Source: Kaistella carnis (GTDB taxonomy: Bacteria; Bacteroidota; Bacteroidia; Flavobacteriales; Weeksellaceae). Taken from it: a stretch of 64,000 nt of DNA. The position numbers were made by a program, and so were the translations under genes. The notes below the pieces were generated by a model. It was not told the origin of the DNA. It worked only from the letters and a program-made list of their open reading frames with translations, and did no database searches. The stretch covers positions 558,001 through 622,000 of the forward strand of contig NZ_CP034159.1 in NCBI RefSeq assembly GCF_003860585.1. The letters run 5' to 3'. The stretch's first letter is position 1. Every line of letters starts with the position of its first letter. Shown here piece by piece: positions 27,014 to 35,753 of this stretch.

Positions 27014-28543
27014 TTATCCAACCAAAACATCTCCTGTCATAATGCTGGGAATTTCAATTCCCATTACTTTAAGGATGGATGGTGCTACATCTCCTAATTT
27101 TCCAGGTTTCAATTTCCAGGTTCGGTCCTTATCCATAACAATTAAAGGAACCAGGTTTGTAGAATGTTGCGTGTTGGGACTTCCATCAGCATTAATCATA
27201 ACATCTGAATTACCGTGATCCGCAAGAATGAAGACTGCGTAATCATGTTCAAAAGCCATTTTAGCGACTTTTTCAATGCATTGATCTACGGTTTCTGCTG
27301 CCTTGACTGCCGCAGAGAAAACTCCGGTGTGACCTACCATATCAGTATTCGCGAAATTTAAACAGATGAAATCTGCGGTTTCATTTTCAATCTCCGGTAA
27401 AATTTTCTCTGTAATATCAAATGCTGACATTTCCGGCTTAAAATCATAAGTTGGAACCTCTTTCGGACTTGGACATAACAAACGGCTTTCTCCGACAAAT
27501 GGCTCCTCCCTTCCACCGGAAAAGAAAAACGTAACGTGAGGATATTTCTCAGTTTCAGCCACTCTTATTTGAGTACGACCATTTCTCTCAAGAATTTCTC
27601 CCATTGTTTCATGCAAAACTTCTTCATCAAAAACGACATGCACATTTGAATATTCTTTATCATAATTGGTCATGGTGACGTAATAAAGATTAAGACGACT
27701 CATGCCAAACTCGGGTAAATCATGTTGAGAAAGAACTTCTGTGATTTCGCGTCCGCGGTCTGTTCTAAAATTGAAACAAAAAACAACGTCATCAGATTCA
27801 ATCTTTGCGACGGGCAAACTGCTTTCTTTCAAACAGATGATAGGTTTCAAAAACTCATCGGTAATATTATTTTTATATGCATTGTCAATGGACGATAAAA
27901 CATTTTGGCTTTGTTCACCGATCCCGTTTACCATTGCGTCATAAGCCAATTTTACGCGTTCCCATCTACGGTCCCGATCCATGGCATAATATCTTCCTAC
28001 AACTGTTGCTAATTTACCGGTCGTTACGGACATATGTTCCAGCAATTCTTCAATAAACCCTTTGCCTGAGTGTGGGTCGCAATCTCTACCGTCAGTAAAT
28101 GCATGAACATAAACATTGTCGTTTAGGCCATATTCTTTTGCAGCGGTAAGCAATCCTTTCAAATGGTTGATGTGTGAATGAACACCTCCATCGGAAACCA
28201 AACCGATAAAATGAACTTTCTTTTTATTTTTTAAGGCATAGTCAAACGCAGCAGTGATCGCATTTTCCTTCCCTAAGGTTGCGTTTTCTACGGCCATGTT
28301 TAACTTGACCAAATTTTGATACACTACTCTACCCGCACCAAGGTTCATATGACCAACTTCCGAGTTGCCCATTTGCCCAAATGGCAAACCTACTGCAATT
28401 CCGCTCGCTTCTAAAGTTGTATGTGGATAATTTTGAAAACACGAATCCATAAAAGGAGTATTGGCCTGAGCAATCGCGGAGACTTTCGGGTCGGTGCCCA
28501 AACCCCAACCGTCCAGTATGGCTAAAATGGCTTTCTTTGACAT
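27014..28543 (-). CDS. gpmI: 2,3-bisphosphoglycerate-independent phosphoglycerate mutase
   Basis: 509 residues, full length. A Mn2+-dependent glycolytic enzyme interconverting 3- and 2-phosphoglycerate. The alkaline-phosphatase-like fold has the metal Asp in LAILDGWGLG, the phosphoserine nucleophile in GQMGNSEVGHMNLGAGR (Ser ~62), substrate residues in TDGRDCDPHSGKGF, and metal ligands in NFANTDMVGHTG and LADHGNSD. The -7 box TAAATTTG (minus, 28570-28577) sits 26 bases upstream. Confidence 0.95.
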   Translation of the reverse strand: MSKKAILAILDGWGLGTDPKVSAIAQANTPFMDSCFQNYPHTTLEASGIAVGLPFGQMGNSEVGHMNLGAGRVVYQNLVKLNMAVENATLGKENAITAAFDYALKNKKKVHFIGLVSDGGVHSHINHLKGLLTAAKEYGLNDNVYVHAFTDGRDCDPHSGKGFIEELLEHMSVTTGKLATVVGRYYAMDRDRRWERVKLAYDAMVNGIGEQSQNVLSSIDNAYKNNITDEFLKPIICLKESSLPVAKIESDDVVFCFNFRTDRGREITEVLSQHDLPEFGMSRLNLYYVTMTNYDKEYSNVHVVFDEEVLHETMGEILERNGRTQIRVAETEKYPHVTFFFSGGREEPFVGESRLLCPSPKEVPTYDFKPEMSAFDITEKILPEIENETADFICLNFANTDMVGHTGVFSAAVKAAETVDQCIEKVAKMAFEHDYAVFILADHGNSDVMINADGSPNTQHSTNLVPLIVMDKDRTWKLKPGKLGDVAPSILKVMGIEIPSIMTGDVLVG

Positions 28544-28569
28544 TTCTATTTTTTATTTTTGATGATATA

Positions 28570-28577
28570 CAAATTTA
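28570..28577 (-). promoter_or_regulatory. gpmI promoter -7 box
   Basis: TAAATTTG on the minus strand. Confidence 0.5.
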
Positions 28578-28645
28578 GTGATTTACCAGTAAATTCACGA
28601 CTAAATACGTGATCTTTTAAAAATATACGTTCCTAAATACTAAAG

Positions 28646-29167
28646 TTATTCAAGTATTTTTTCAAACGCCTTTCTTGACGATCCCCGAAAAAACACTTCT
28701 CCGCAATACGTATATCCAAGTTTATCTAAGATTTTTAGCATTGGAGCATTATCAAAATTAGTATCAACTCTTATATCGTAGACTTTATTTAAAAGGGCAA
28801 CCTCTTCTGTCAGTTCAAATATTTTGGTTGCTAACCCTTTTCCCAGCCAGTTATCATGAACTGCAACACGATGAACTACTACATAATTTTGATCAGAGAG
28901 CCACGAGCCAACAATTTCATTGTAGGCAGGTTCAGGTTCAAAAATAATGGTTGTATAAGCCACGATTTCCGAATTAACTTCCAATACATATCCATTTTTA
29001 TTGTTGATATCATTCAGAATAGTTTCTGGATTAGGGTAACCATCTTGCCATTGGGTGCTGCCATCTTTTTTTCTTCTTAAAATTGCACCTTGAATAATTT
29101 TTCATATTATTTCTTGGTCATCTGTTTGAGCGATCCTCAGCTTAAATTGTAGTGGAGATGGGTGCAT
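28646..29167 (-). pseudogene. GNAT acetyltransferase interrupted by an in-frame TGA
   Basis: Reading from an ATG at 29167 gives an opening MHPSPLQFKLRIAQTDDQ, then EII, then a TGA at 29104-29102 (codon 22). The same frame continues unbroken as KIIQGAILRRKKDGSTQWQDGYPN to the stop at 28646 (174 codons in all). The downstream part is a clear GNAT domain (VVHRVAVHDNWLGKGLATKIFE is the acetyl-CoA loop; LDKLGYTYCGEVFFRG is the C-terminus). The TGA stands where Trp (TGG) would fit. A -7 box (minus, 29187-29194) precedes the ATG, so the promoter is intact. A shorter protein could start at TTG 28984, but it would lack the first GNAT strand and helix. Confidence 0.78.
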
Positions 29168-29186
29168 GTTCGTTTTTTTATTTGTA

Positions 29187-29194
29187 CAAATTTA
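29187..29194 (-). promoter_or_regulatory. Promoter -7 box of the interrupted GNAT gene
   Basis: TAAATTTG on the minus strand, 19 bases before the ATG at 29167. It supports that ATG as the original start. Confidence 0.5.
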
Positions 29195-29259
29195 AAGAAC
29201 ATTATAATTTTAATGACCGCATTTATTAATTTTGAACGTATAATAGTAAAAAAGTAAAC

Positions 29260-29949
29260 ATGAAAAAGAAAATTGTTGTTTTTTCCGGTGCGGGAATTTC
29301 TGCAGAAAGTGGGGTAAAAACCTTTCGGGATCATGATGGCCTCTGGGAAAATCATCGCATTGAAGATGTGGCGAGTCCGGAGGGTTTTCGTAAAAATCCG
29401 CAACTGGTGTTAGATTTTTATAACGCCAGAAGAAGGCAATTAAACGAAGTTGAACCCAATGATGCTCATTTAATTTTAGCAGAATTGCAGGAATTTTATG
29501 ACGTGGAAATTATCACCCAGAACGTAGACGATTTGCATGAAAGGGCCGGTTCTAAAAAAGTTCTTCATCTTCATGGTGAACTTAAAAAAGCAAGACCTAT
29601 AGACTCTGATGTGGATATTGTAGTTTGGGAAAATGATTTAAATGTTGGGGATAAAAATGACAAAGGAGTTCAACTGAGGCCACACATCGTTTGGTTTGGT
29701 GAAACAGTTTCTGAAATGGAAAATGCCATAGAAATTACTTCGACGGCAGATTATTTTATTGTCATTGGTACTTCGATGACGGTTTATCCGGCAGCAGGGT
29801 TAATTCATTATTTACCGGACGATTGTGAAATTTTTGTTATTGACCCTAAATTATCCAATAGTTACACAAAATCAGAACATTATTTTCAAATGTCAGCGAC
29901 GGAGGGAATGAAGATTTTAACAAAGAAATTTTTGAATAATATGAAATGA
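29260..29949 (+). CDS. Sir2-family NAD-dependent protein deacylase without zinc cysteines
   Basis: 229 residues. It removes acyl groups from lysines using NAD+. Motifs are VVFSGAGISAESGVKTFRD (NAD loop), ITQNVDDLHERAGS, catalytic His in LHLHGEL, and VIGTSMTVYPAAG. The small domain that normally carries four zinc cysteines (about residues 110-140) contains none. The region KKARPIDSDVDIVVWENDLN is followed directly by LRPHIVWFGE. I believe cysteine-less versions are common in Bacteroidota. The equivalents of the class III Tyr and Arg (YNARRRQL) are present, so desuccinylase-type activity is possible. Confidence 0.88.
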   Translation: MKKKIVVFSGAGISAESGVKTFRDHDGLWENHRIEDVASPEGFRKNPQLVLDFYNARRRQLNEVEPNDAHLILAELQEFYDVEIITQNVDDLHERAGSKKVLHLHGELKKARPIDSDVDIVVWENDLNVGDKNDKGVQLRPHIVWFGETVSEMENAIEITSTADYFIVIGTSMTVYPAAGLIHYLPDDCEIFVIDPKLSNSYTKSEHYFQMSATEGMKILTKKFLNNMK

Positions 29950-29983
29950 TTCCAGGGTTTCAAATATTTCGTTAGAAAAAAAA

Positions 29984-30006
29984 AGAACCGATTAAAAACC
30001 GGCTCT
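29984..30006. terminator. Terminator between the sirtuin and the response regulator operon
   Basis: Arms AGAACCG / CGGCTCT, perfect with G-U pairs on the minus strand, flanked by A9 on the left and a T run on the right. It serves mainly the minus-strand regulator operon and may stop both directions. Confidence 0.6.
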
Positions 30007-30090
30007 CTTTTTTTTTTCACTATTCGTGCTTCTGTGTTGGTACAAAAGTAAGACAAATGTATAAGCAATAACAGCGTGAAAACACCCTAA

Positions 30091-30735
30091 TTAACACATC
30101 TCATGTTTTATTGCAAACAAGACGATACCGACGCGTGTTTTTACATTAAGTTTAGCAAATACTGAATCCCTGTATCCATCGATCGTACGTGGACTCAGAC
30201 ACATTTTTTCGGCAATTTCTTTGTAGGTAAGTTCGGAACATGCTAATTTGATAAATTCCAGTTCCCTGTCTTTTAGGGATTTATTAATTTCAATTGTTGC
30301 TTTTTCCTCGGTTTTTATTTTAAGCAAACTTTGAGTCACAATATCAGTGTAAAAAATTCCTTTTTGGTGAACGATATTAATGGCACTAAAAAGAATGTCT
30401 GGCGACATATCTTTCAGAAGATATCCTTTCGCACCCGCCTTTAACATATTAATGATTGTAGTTTCATTATCTTCCATGGTTAAAGCTATCACTTTAAGAT
30501 CAGGATATTTCTCCGTTAATTTAGCGGTAGTTTCAATGCCATTTTTTTTTGGCATATTAATATCCATCAGGACAACTTCCGGTAAAATTTTCTGTTGCTC
30601 CAGTTCTTTTAAGAAATCTTCTCCGTTGAAACAGTTCATCACTACTTCGAAATCCGGATTAAAGGAAATCATATTCTCCAACGCTTTCGAAACCAGTTTA
30701 TGGTCATCTACAATCGCAATTTTTATTCTTTCCAT
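30091..30735 (-). CDS. NarL/LuxR-family response regulator
   Basis: 214 residues. Intact receiver domain: acidic pair VDDH (Asp10, Asp11), phosphorylation site VVLMDINMP (Asp58), and Lys in GAKGYLLKDM. A LuxR-type HTH at ~150-210 (LKDRELEFIKLACSELTYKEIAEKMCLSPRTIDGYRDSVFAKLNVKTRVGI, split here by eye) recognises DNA. Its start overlaps the end of the kinase gene by 13 bases, so this is the cognate regulator of that kinase. Confidence 0.9.
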   Translation of the reverse strand: MERIKIAIVDDHKLVSKALENMISFNPDFEVVMNCFNGEDFLKELEQQKILPEVVLMDINMPKKNGIETTAKLTEKYPDLKVIALTMEDNETTIINMLKAGAKGYLLKDMSPDILFSAINIVHQKGIFYTDIVTQSLLKIKTEEKATIEINKSLKDRELEFIKLACSELTYKEIAEKMCLSPRTIDGYRDSVFAKLNVKTRVGIVLFAIKHEMC

Positions 30736-31511
30736 GCCGCACGTTTTTTATAAGTTATGGTGATTTCTGTCCCGCTGTTTTTACCGCTTTTAAGATTAAA
30801 ATCTGCATCGATTATTTTTGCACGGTTGAAAATGTTTTTCAGTCCGCTGCCATCATCGTTGATGTTTCTGTCGAATCCAATTCCGTAGTCATTAATATGA
30901 ATCTCAATAACGTTTAATTTATCTTCAATCTTGACTTCTATTTTATTCGATTTTGCATGTTTAATCACGTTATTTATACATTCCTGAATAATTCTAAATA
31001 AAATAAGGGAGTGATCTGCGTTAATTTCCAAACTGTGATTATTGATGTGATAATCAACTTCTAACAATTCCAGTCGCTCAATTCTAAATATTTCCCTTTC
31101 CAGAGATTCTACAAATCCAAAATGCTTGACCTGCGTACTAATGAAAACTTTTGACAAATTCCTAATATCCTGAATACATTCCCCAATCAACATATTGATC
31201 TCATTTGCAATATTCGTTTTATCCTCCTCTTTCGCCAATGCGATTTTATTAGTCATCAATCGGGCAACGGAAAGTTTTTGACCCAGATCATCGTGTAATT
31301 CCTGCCCAATATAATTTAACGTCTGCTCTTTAATTTCTACCTGGGAGATGGCAAGTTCCTGTTCAAATAAGGCATCCCTTTTCTGTTGCGCCAAAATCAT
31401 TTGAGACTTTTTCTTTATAAAGACTCCGTAAACTAAAACCATCATTAAGATGACAATTAGAATAATGAAGGTTGAAATGCTCAGTAAAAAATCAGTTTCT
31501 GTAAGGTTCAC
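30723..31511 (-). CDS. Histidine kinase, HisKA_3 (NarX-like) type
   Basis: 262 residues. One N-terminal membrane segment (about 10-32) is followed by a short coiled coil. The dimerisation/phosphoacceptor motif GQELHDDLGQKLSVARL has His73. The ATPase domain has the N box FRIIQECINNVIKHAKSN, and DYGIGFD and GSGLKNIFNRAKIIDA. There is no extracellular sensor domain. The gene overlaps the seven-helix protein upstream by 20 bases, which suggests that protein is the sensor. Confidence 0.9.
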   Translation of the reverse strand: MNLTETDFLLSISTFIILIVILMMVLVYGVFIKKKSQMILAQQKRDALFEQELAISQVEIKEQTLNYIGQELHDDLGQKLSVARLMTNKIALAKEEDKTNIANEINMLIGECIQDIRNLSKVFISTQVKHFGFVESLEREIFRIERLELLEVDYHINNHSLEINADHSLILFRIIQECINNVIKHAKSNKIEVKIEDKLNVIEIHINDYGIGFDRNINDDGSGLKNIFNRAKIIDADFNLKSGKNSGTEITITYKKRAAWKE

Positions 31512-32169
31512 CTTTTTTAATATTTTGCGCGAAAAAAATTCCTGTTATGAGTATTGAATAACCTATCATATTTACAACAAATAAAATTATGAAAAATATT
31601 TTGATATTCATTAGTCTTTCAACTGAATTACTGATAATTAGCAAGGGTGTTACTCCAAGATAGAGAGACATGATTCCTACACAAGCCCAAATTGGATAAT
31701 ATCGTTTTATATTTAAAATCTTATCGGAATTAAAGACTTCGTGCATAACAAGATAAATATTCCCCATCAATAAAATGACTTCAACAAAGTAAAAGATAAA
31801 GGGAAATTTACTGTAAAAATCCTCCGAAAATATAGCAAAGAAGATATAAGTGGTGAGAAAAGATCCCAAAAGGAACAAACTTAATTTCTTCGATTTTTTA
31901 AGTTCTAACACATGATAAAAATAAATGAAGAATAAAAGAAACACGAACAAATTTACCGCGATAGAATAAATGGCTATACTGTTGAATGTTGCCGATTTCA
32001 ATCTCATAAAAAAAACAAAACTGTCTGTACCTGCTACAATGGCCGAAGCCAAAATTAAATAGATGATTCCCCTACCCAACCTTTTTCGGAAGATAACGAG
32101 TAAGATAAAAAATAATAAGACCAACAATAGTTGGATCGCACTTGCAACATCTCTGTTCCATTCAATCAT
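31492..32169 (-). CDS. Seven-helix membrane protein, probable sensory partner of the kinase
   Basis: 225 residues with about seven hydrophobic helices and short loops; a basic tail ends at GEPYRN. I do not recognise a named domain, though the layout resembles the 7TM segment of signalling proteins. It is the first gene of a tightly overlapping three-gene operon with a histidine kinase that lacks a sensor, so it probably supplies the input signal (inference from context). A near-consensus TAAATTTC lies just upstream on the minus strand. Confidence 0.65.
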   Translation of the reverse strand: MIEWNRDVASAIQLLLVLLFFILLVIFRKRLGRGIIYLILASAIVAGTDSFVFFMRLKSATFNSIAIYSIAVNLFVFLLFFIYFYHVLELKKSKKLSLFLLGSFLTTYIFFAIFSEDFYSKFPFIFYFVEVILLMGNIYLVMHEVFNSDKILNIKRYYPIWACVGIMSLYLGVTPLLIISNSVERLMNIKIFFIILFVVNMIGYSILITGIFFAQNIKKGEPYRN

Positions 32170-32305
32170 AAGCTTTGAAATTTAAGTTGGCTATATCGCC
32201 TGAGTTGATATTTATTACCGGATATTTAATTCAACGAATTGTTTGTATCAAAGAAAATTCGGATGATTACCCGAATTATCTATTTATTATATTTTCTGTT
32301 AGAAA

Positions 32306-32704
32306 TCAAGGCGGACAAAGCTGCCCAAAATCTAAACCTGGTAATCCCCCGCTTCCTTTCTTTTTATCGGATTCATTTTCCGACTTATCATCTAAATCAA
32401 CTGCAGTAAAGAATACCGTTTGGTAACCTTTATATTTTGGATCTAACCGGTCTGTAAAACCACTTTCAGGATATTTACCGAGCGAAATTTTTATTCCTTT
32501 ATTTTTGACGCCTTGTTTTTCCAATCCATCACGGATTAAATTGATATAATCCTGCAAAACTTCCAGTTCATAAGTGTATGTTTTCGAGTCTGGTTTAGCG
32601 GCAGGTCTGATTTTATTAATTGCGGCATAGTTGCTGGTATCATATTCGCGGGATAAAACCTCGCTTTCACCTTTTGTTATTAAGTGTTTTTGTAAATTAC
32701 TCAT
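32306..32704 (-). CDS. Conserved hypothetical protein with Gly/Cys C-terminal tail
   Basis: 132 residues, with no signal peptide or membrane segment. Residues 1-95 are a mixed alpha/beta hydrophilic region (YELEVLQDYINLIRDGLEKQG, GIKISLGKYPESGF). Residues ~96-132 form an acidic then Lys/Ser/Gly linker ending in GLPGLDFGQLCPP, with a single cysteine three residues from the end. I do not recognise the family. The -7 box TAGATTTG (minus, 32724-32731) makes it a separate transcription unit. Confidence 0.65.
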   Translation of the reverse strand: MSNLQKHLITKGESEVLSREYDTSNYAAINKIRPAAKPDSKTYTYELEVLQDYINLIRDGLEKQGVKNKGIKISLGKYPESGFTDRLDPKYKGYQTVFFTAVDLDDKSENESDKKKGSGGLPGLDFGQLCPP

Positions 32705-32723
32705 GGTTATTTTTTGATTTTAA

Positions 32724-32731
32724 CAAATCTA
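32724..32731 (-). promoter_or_regulatory. Promoter -7 box of the hypothetical gene
   Basis: TAGATTTG on the minus strand, 19 bases before the ATG at 32704. Confidence 0.5.
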
Positions 32732-32889
32732 ACGTTAAATTGCGGAAAAAAATAAGTGAAATCACCCAAAATCAAATTTATTTTAAACGAATTTGTTTTT
32801 TTCCTCTTCTTTTGTAAATAAAAGATTAATTACTTAAATTTCACTTTTGAATTTTATAACACAACTTTAGGTTGCGCTAAGTAGAAACA

Positions 32890-33558
32890 ATGCAAGAAAA
32901 CGCTCATCTCGAAGAAAACTATCGCCAAATTATCAGTGCTTTACCCAAAAATGTAGAATTGGTTGCTGTTTCAAAAACGCATGCTGCGGAAATGATAAAA
33001 ACCGTATATGATCTGGGACAAAGGACTTTTGGAGAAAATAAAGTGCAGGAAATCGTGGAAAAATATCCCCAGTTACCAAAAGATATTAAATGGCACTTGA
33101 TTGGTCACCTGCAAACGAATAAAGTTAAATATATTGCTGAATTTATCGATACCATACAAAGCGTTGATTCTAAAAAACTACTTTTAGAGATAGATAAACA
33201 GGCTGCTAAATTTAATCGAAAAATCAAAGTTCTTTTACAGGTAAAAATCGCTGAGGAAGAGACAAAATATGGTCTTGAAATTTATGAAGCAAAGGAATTA
33301 TTTGTAGAATTCCTAAACAATGAATATCCGAATGTAGATGTTGTGGGATTAATGGGAATGGCCACTTTTACGGAGGATAAAAATCAGATCCGAAAAGAAT
33401 TTACGGTCCTCAAACAGATCTTTGATCAACTTTCTTTAAAACAACAAATGCACACTCTTTCTATGGGAATGAGCAATGATTACCCACTGGCTATAGAATG
33501 CGGTGCTAATTCCGTACGAATTGGTTCTGCAATTTTCGGTCGCAGAGATATCGTATAA
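32890..33558 (+). CDS. yggS: YggS/PLPBP-type PLP homeostasis protein
   Basis: 222 residues, one TIM-barrel-like domain related to alanine racemase. The PLP lysine is in ELVAVSKTHAAEMI (Lys ~29). Other signatures are FGENKVQEIVEKYPQLP, WHLIGHLQTNKVK, LSMGMSNDYPLAIECGANSVRIGSAIFG. Members bind PLP without known catalysis and regulate B6 and amino acid pools. It stands alone between two transcription units. Confidence 0.93.
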   Translation: MQENAHLEENYRQIISALPKNVELVAVSKTHAAEMIKTVYDLGQRTFGENKVQEIVEKYPQLPKDIKWHLIGHLQTNKVKYIAEFIDTIQSVDSKKLLLEIDKQAAKFNRKIKVLLQVKIAEEETKYGLEIYEAKELFVEFLNNEYPNVDVVGLMGMATFTEDKNQIRKEFTVLKQIFDQLSLKQQMHTLSMGMSNDYPLAIECGANSVRIGSAIFGRRDIV

Positions 33559-33638
33559 GAACCTTTTGGGAACGATTATTGCTAATTAGATTCCTACTTT
33601 CACACAAAATTTTTTATTAATTCCATAAATTTTAACTA

Positions 33639-34823
33639 ATGCAAAAAATCTTAATTGTTGAAGATGAAAAAGCTATTTCCGGGGTATTGCAGAGCATTCT
33701 CTCTGATGAACTGTCTGATTATGAATTCATTATTGCCGAAGATGGTTTAGAAGGACTTAAACATATTGAGAAAGATGATTTCGCTTTGGTCGTTTCGGAT
33801 ATTAAAATGCCGAAAGTCTCCGGAACAGAACTTTTAAAACAAGCTTTACAATTAAAACCCGATATCACTTTCGTGATGATTTCTGGTCATGCTGATATTG
33901 ATACTGCCGTAGACTGCCTAAAAGATGGAGCCTACGATTTTATATCCAAGCCTATTGATATTAATCGCTTGATCACCAGTGTTAAAAATGCTTTAGATAA
34001 AAGAAATCTTCAAAAATCAAATCAACATTTAAGTACCGAAAATAAAACCTTGAAAAAGAAGGTTAATAAAAAATATCAGATGATTGGTGAATCTCCTGCG
34101 TTGAAAAAAATTCAGGAAATGATTGAGAAAGTTGCAGCTTCTGATGCCAGAGTTCTTATTACCGGGCCAAACGGTGCCGGCAAAGAATTGGTTGCTCACG
34201 CCATTCACGCGCAAAGTGACCGAAGCAAGGGACCAATGATCGAAGTGAACTGTGCTGCCATTCCTTCAGAATTGATTGAATCTGAACTTTTCGGACATGT
34301 TAAAGGAAGTTTTACGGGCGCGATAAAAGATAAACAAGGTAAATTTGAACTTGCAAACAATGGAACCATTTTTCTGGATGAGATTGGTGATATGTCGTTG
34401 ATTGCTCAGGCTAAAGTACTTCGTGCTCTTCAGGAAAGTAAGGTTTCGCCGGTTGGAAGCGACAAAGAAATCAAAGTTGATGTTAGAGTTTTAGCAGCCA
34501 CGAATAAAAATATGCAGGAAGAAATTAGGTCTGGAAAGTTTCGGGAAGATTTGTATCACAGACTTTCAGTAATTGAAATTTACGTTCCTTCTTTAGATGA
34601 AAGAAAAGATGACATTAAACTTCTGGTAGAGCATTTCGCTAAAATTATTTCTGAAGAACATGGCACAGCATTAAAGAAATTTGATGATAAGGCTATTAAA
34701 GCGTTAGAAAATTTCAGCTGGACCGGAAATATACGGGAACTGAGAAATGTCGTAGAGCGATTAATCATTTTAGGGTCAAACCCAATTAATGAAAATGACG
34801 TGATCAGTTTTGTAAGAAAATAG
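33639..34823 (+). CDS. Sigma-54-interacting AAA+ response regulator lacking the DNA-binding domain
   Basis: 394 residues. The receiver has acidic VEDE and phosphosite VVSDIKMP (Asp54). The AAA+ domain spans ~145-385: Walker A TGPNGAGKE (a variant of GESGTGKE), the sigma-54 contact loop GSFTGA in place of GAFTGA, Walker B GTIFLDEIGDM, and R fingers FREDLYHRLSVIEI. The protein stops about ten residues after the AAA+ lid (NPINENDVISFVRK), where a Fis-type HTH would normally begin. A terminator follows, and I see no HTH downstream. It may activate sigma-54 from solution or use a partner to find DNA. Confidence 0.9.
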   Translation: MQKILIVEDEKAISGVLQSILSDELSDYEFIIAEDGLEGLKHIEKDDFALVVSDIKMPKVSGTELLKQALQLKPDITFVMISGHADIDTAVDCLKDGAYDFISKPIDINRLITSVKNALDKRNLQKSNQHLSTENKTLKKKVNKKYQMIGESPALKKIQEMIEKVAASDARVLITGPNGAGKELVAHAIHAQSDRSKGPMIEVNCAAIPSELIESELFGHVKGSFTGAIKDKQGKFELANNGTIFLDEIGDMSLIAQAKVLRALQESKVSPVGSDKEIKVDVRVLAATNKNMQEEIRSGKFREDLYHRLSVIEIYVPSLDERKDDIKLLVEHFAKIISEEHGTALKKFDDKAIKALENFSWTGNIRELRNVVERLIILGSNPINENDVISFVRK

Positions 34824-34867
34824 ACTTAACACTTAAATGTAATTTCATTTAAACGATAATATAGACT

Positions 34868-34897
34868 AACCAAAGTATTTTTACTTTGGTTTTTTTT
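34868..34897 (+). terminator. Terminator of the AAA+ regulator gene
   Basis: Arms AACCAAAGTA / TACTTTGGTT followed by TTTTTTT. Confidence 0.8.
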
Positions 34898-35077
34898 ATC
34901 TAATTAATAGTACTTTTCTTCTTTTGGCATAGTTGATGTACTTTAAATATAAAGAAATTCCCCCTTTAGTAATAAAAAATGTGATGAAGAAGCGTTTTAT
35001 TTGAAAATGACGTTTTTATATTTACCTAAATGAATTTCTGTTTTTCAATATCCTAATAAACATTAAAAATTTAAATT

Positions 35078-35611
35078 ATGGCAAAGAAAACAGCTCCAAA
35101 AGGAAAAATTGCTCCAAAATCGGATGCAGCTGACAAATTAAAAGATTTTATGATCGACGGAATTAAGGATTTGTATTGGGCAGAAAAAGCCTTAGTGAAA
35201 AATCTTCCGAAAATGTCTAAAAACGCTACATCTCCTCACCTCAAAAAAGCCGTAGACGCACATTTATCTGAAACTAAAACGCAGGTGAAAAGATTAGAAG
35301 ACGCTTTTAAAGCTTTAAAATTGAAACCACAAGCCGTGAAATGTGAAGCAATGGACGGTCTGCTGAAAGAAGCAAAAGGAATAATGGAAGAAACAGAGCC
35401 AGGAGCAGTAAGAGATGCAGGGATTATCGCAGCGGCTCAAAAAGTAGAACATTACGAAATTGCATCGTACGGTACGATGGCGACTTATGCCAAATTACTC
35501 GGCGAAAAAGAAGTTCTAAAACTTCTTCTTGAAACCCTGAAAGAAGAAAAAACATGCGACAAAGACTTAACGAAGCTCGCTAAAACAGAAATTAACATCA
35601 AAGCAAAATGA
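35078..35611 (+). CDS. DUF892 / YciF-like ferritin-fold protein
   Basis: 177 residues. After a Lys-rich N-terminal tail (~1-18) comes a four-helix ferritin-like domain with the family motifs MIDGIKDLYWAEKALVKNLPKMSKNA, HLSETKTQVKRLEDAF, and KVEHYEIASYGTMATYAKLLG. Glu and His residues in these helices would hold a di-metal site. YciF-type proteins are linked to general stress in other bacteria. The next gene is a PfpI-like protein, consistent with a stress cluster. Confidence 0.87.
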   Translation: MAKKTAPKGKIAPKSDAADKLKDFMIDGIKDLYWAEKALVKNLPKMSKNATSPHLKKAVDAHLSETKTQVKRLEDAFKALKLKPQAVKCEAMDGLLKEAKGIMEETEPGAVRDAGIIAAAQKVEHYEIASYGTMATYAKLLGEKEVLKLLLETLKEEKTCDKDLTKLAKTEINIKAK

Positions 35612-35617
35612 TAATTA

Positions 35618-35645
35618 AGGTGGTCGGAATTAGATCACCTTTTTA
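35618..35645 (+). terminator. Terminator of the YciF-like gene
   Basis: Arms AGGTGGTC / GATCACCT (one G-U pair) followed by TTTTT. Confidence 0.6.
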
Positions 35646-35753
35646 AATGATAATTAGGTTATTTAATCTTAAAATATCCTTAAACAATACCAAATAGTAA
35701 TAAATGATAGAACTGCGGCAAAATTTTTGTTGCTTCTAAATTAAATAAATATT

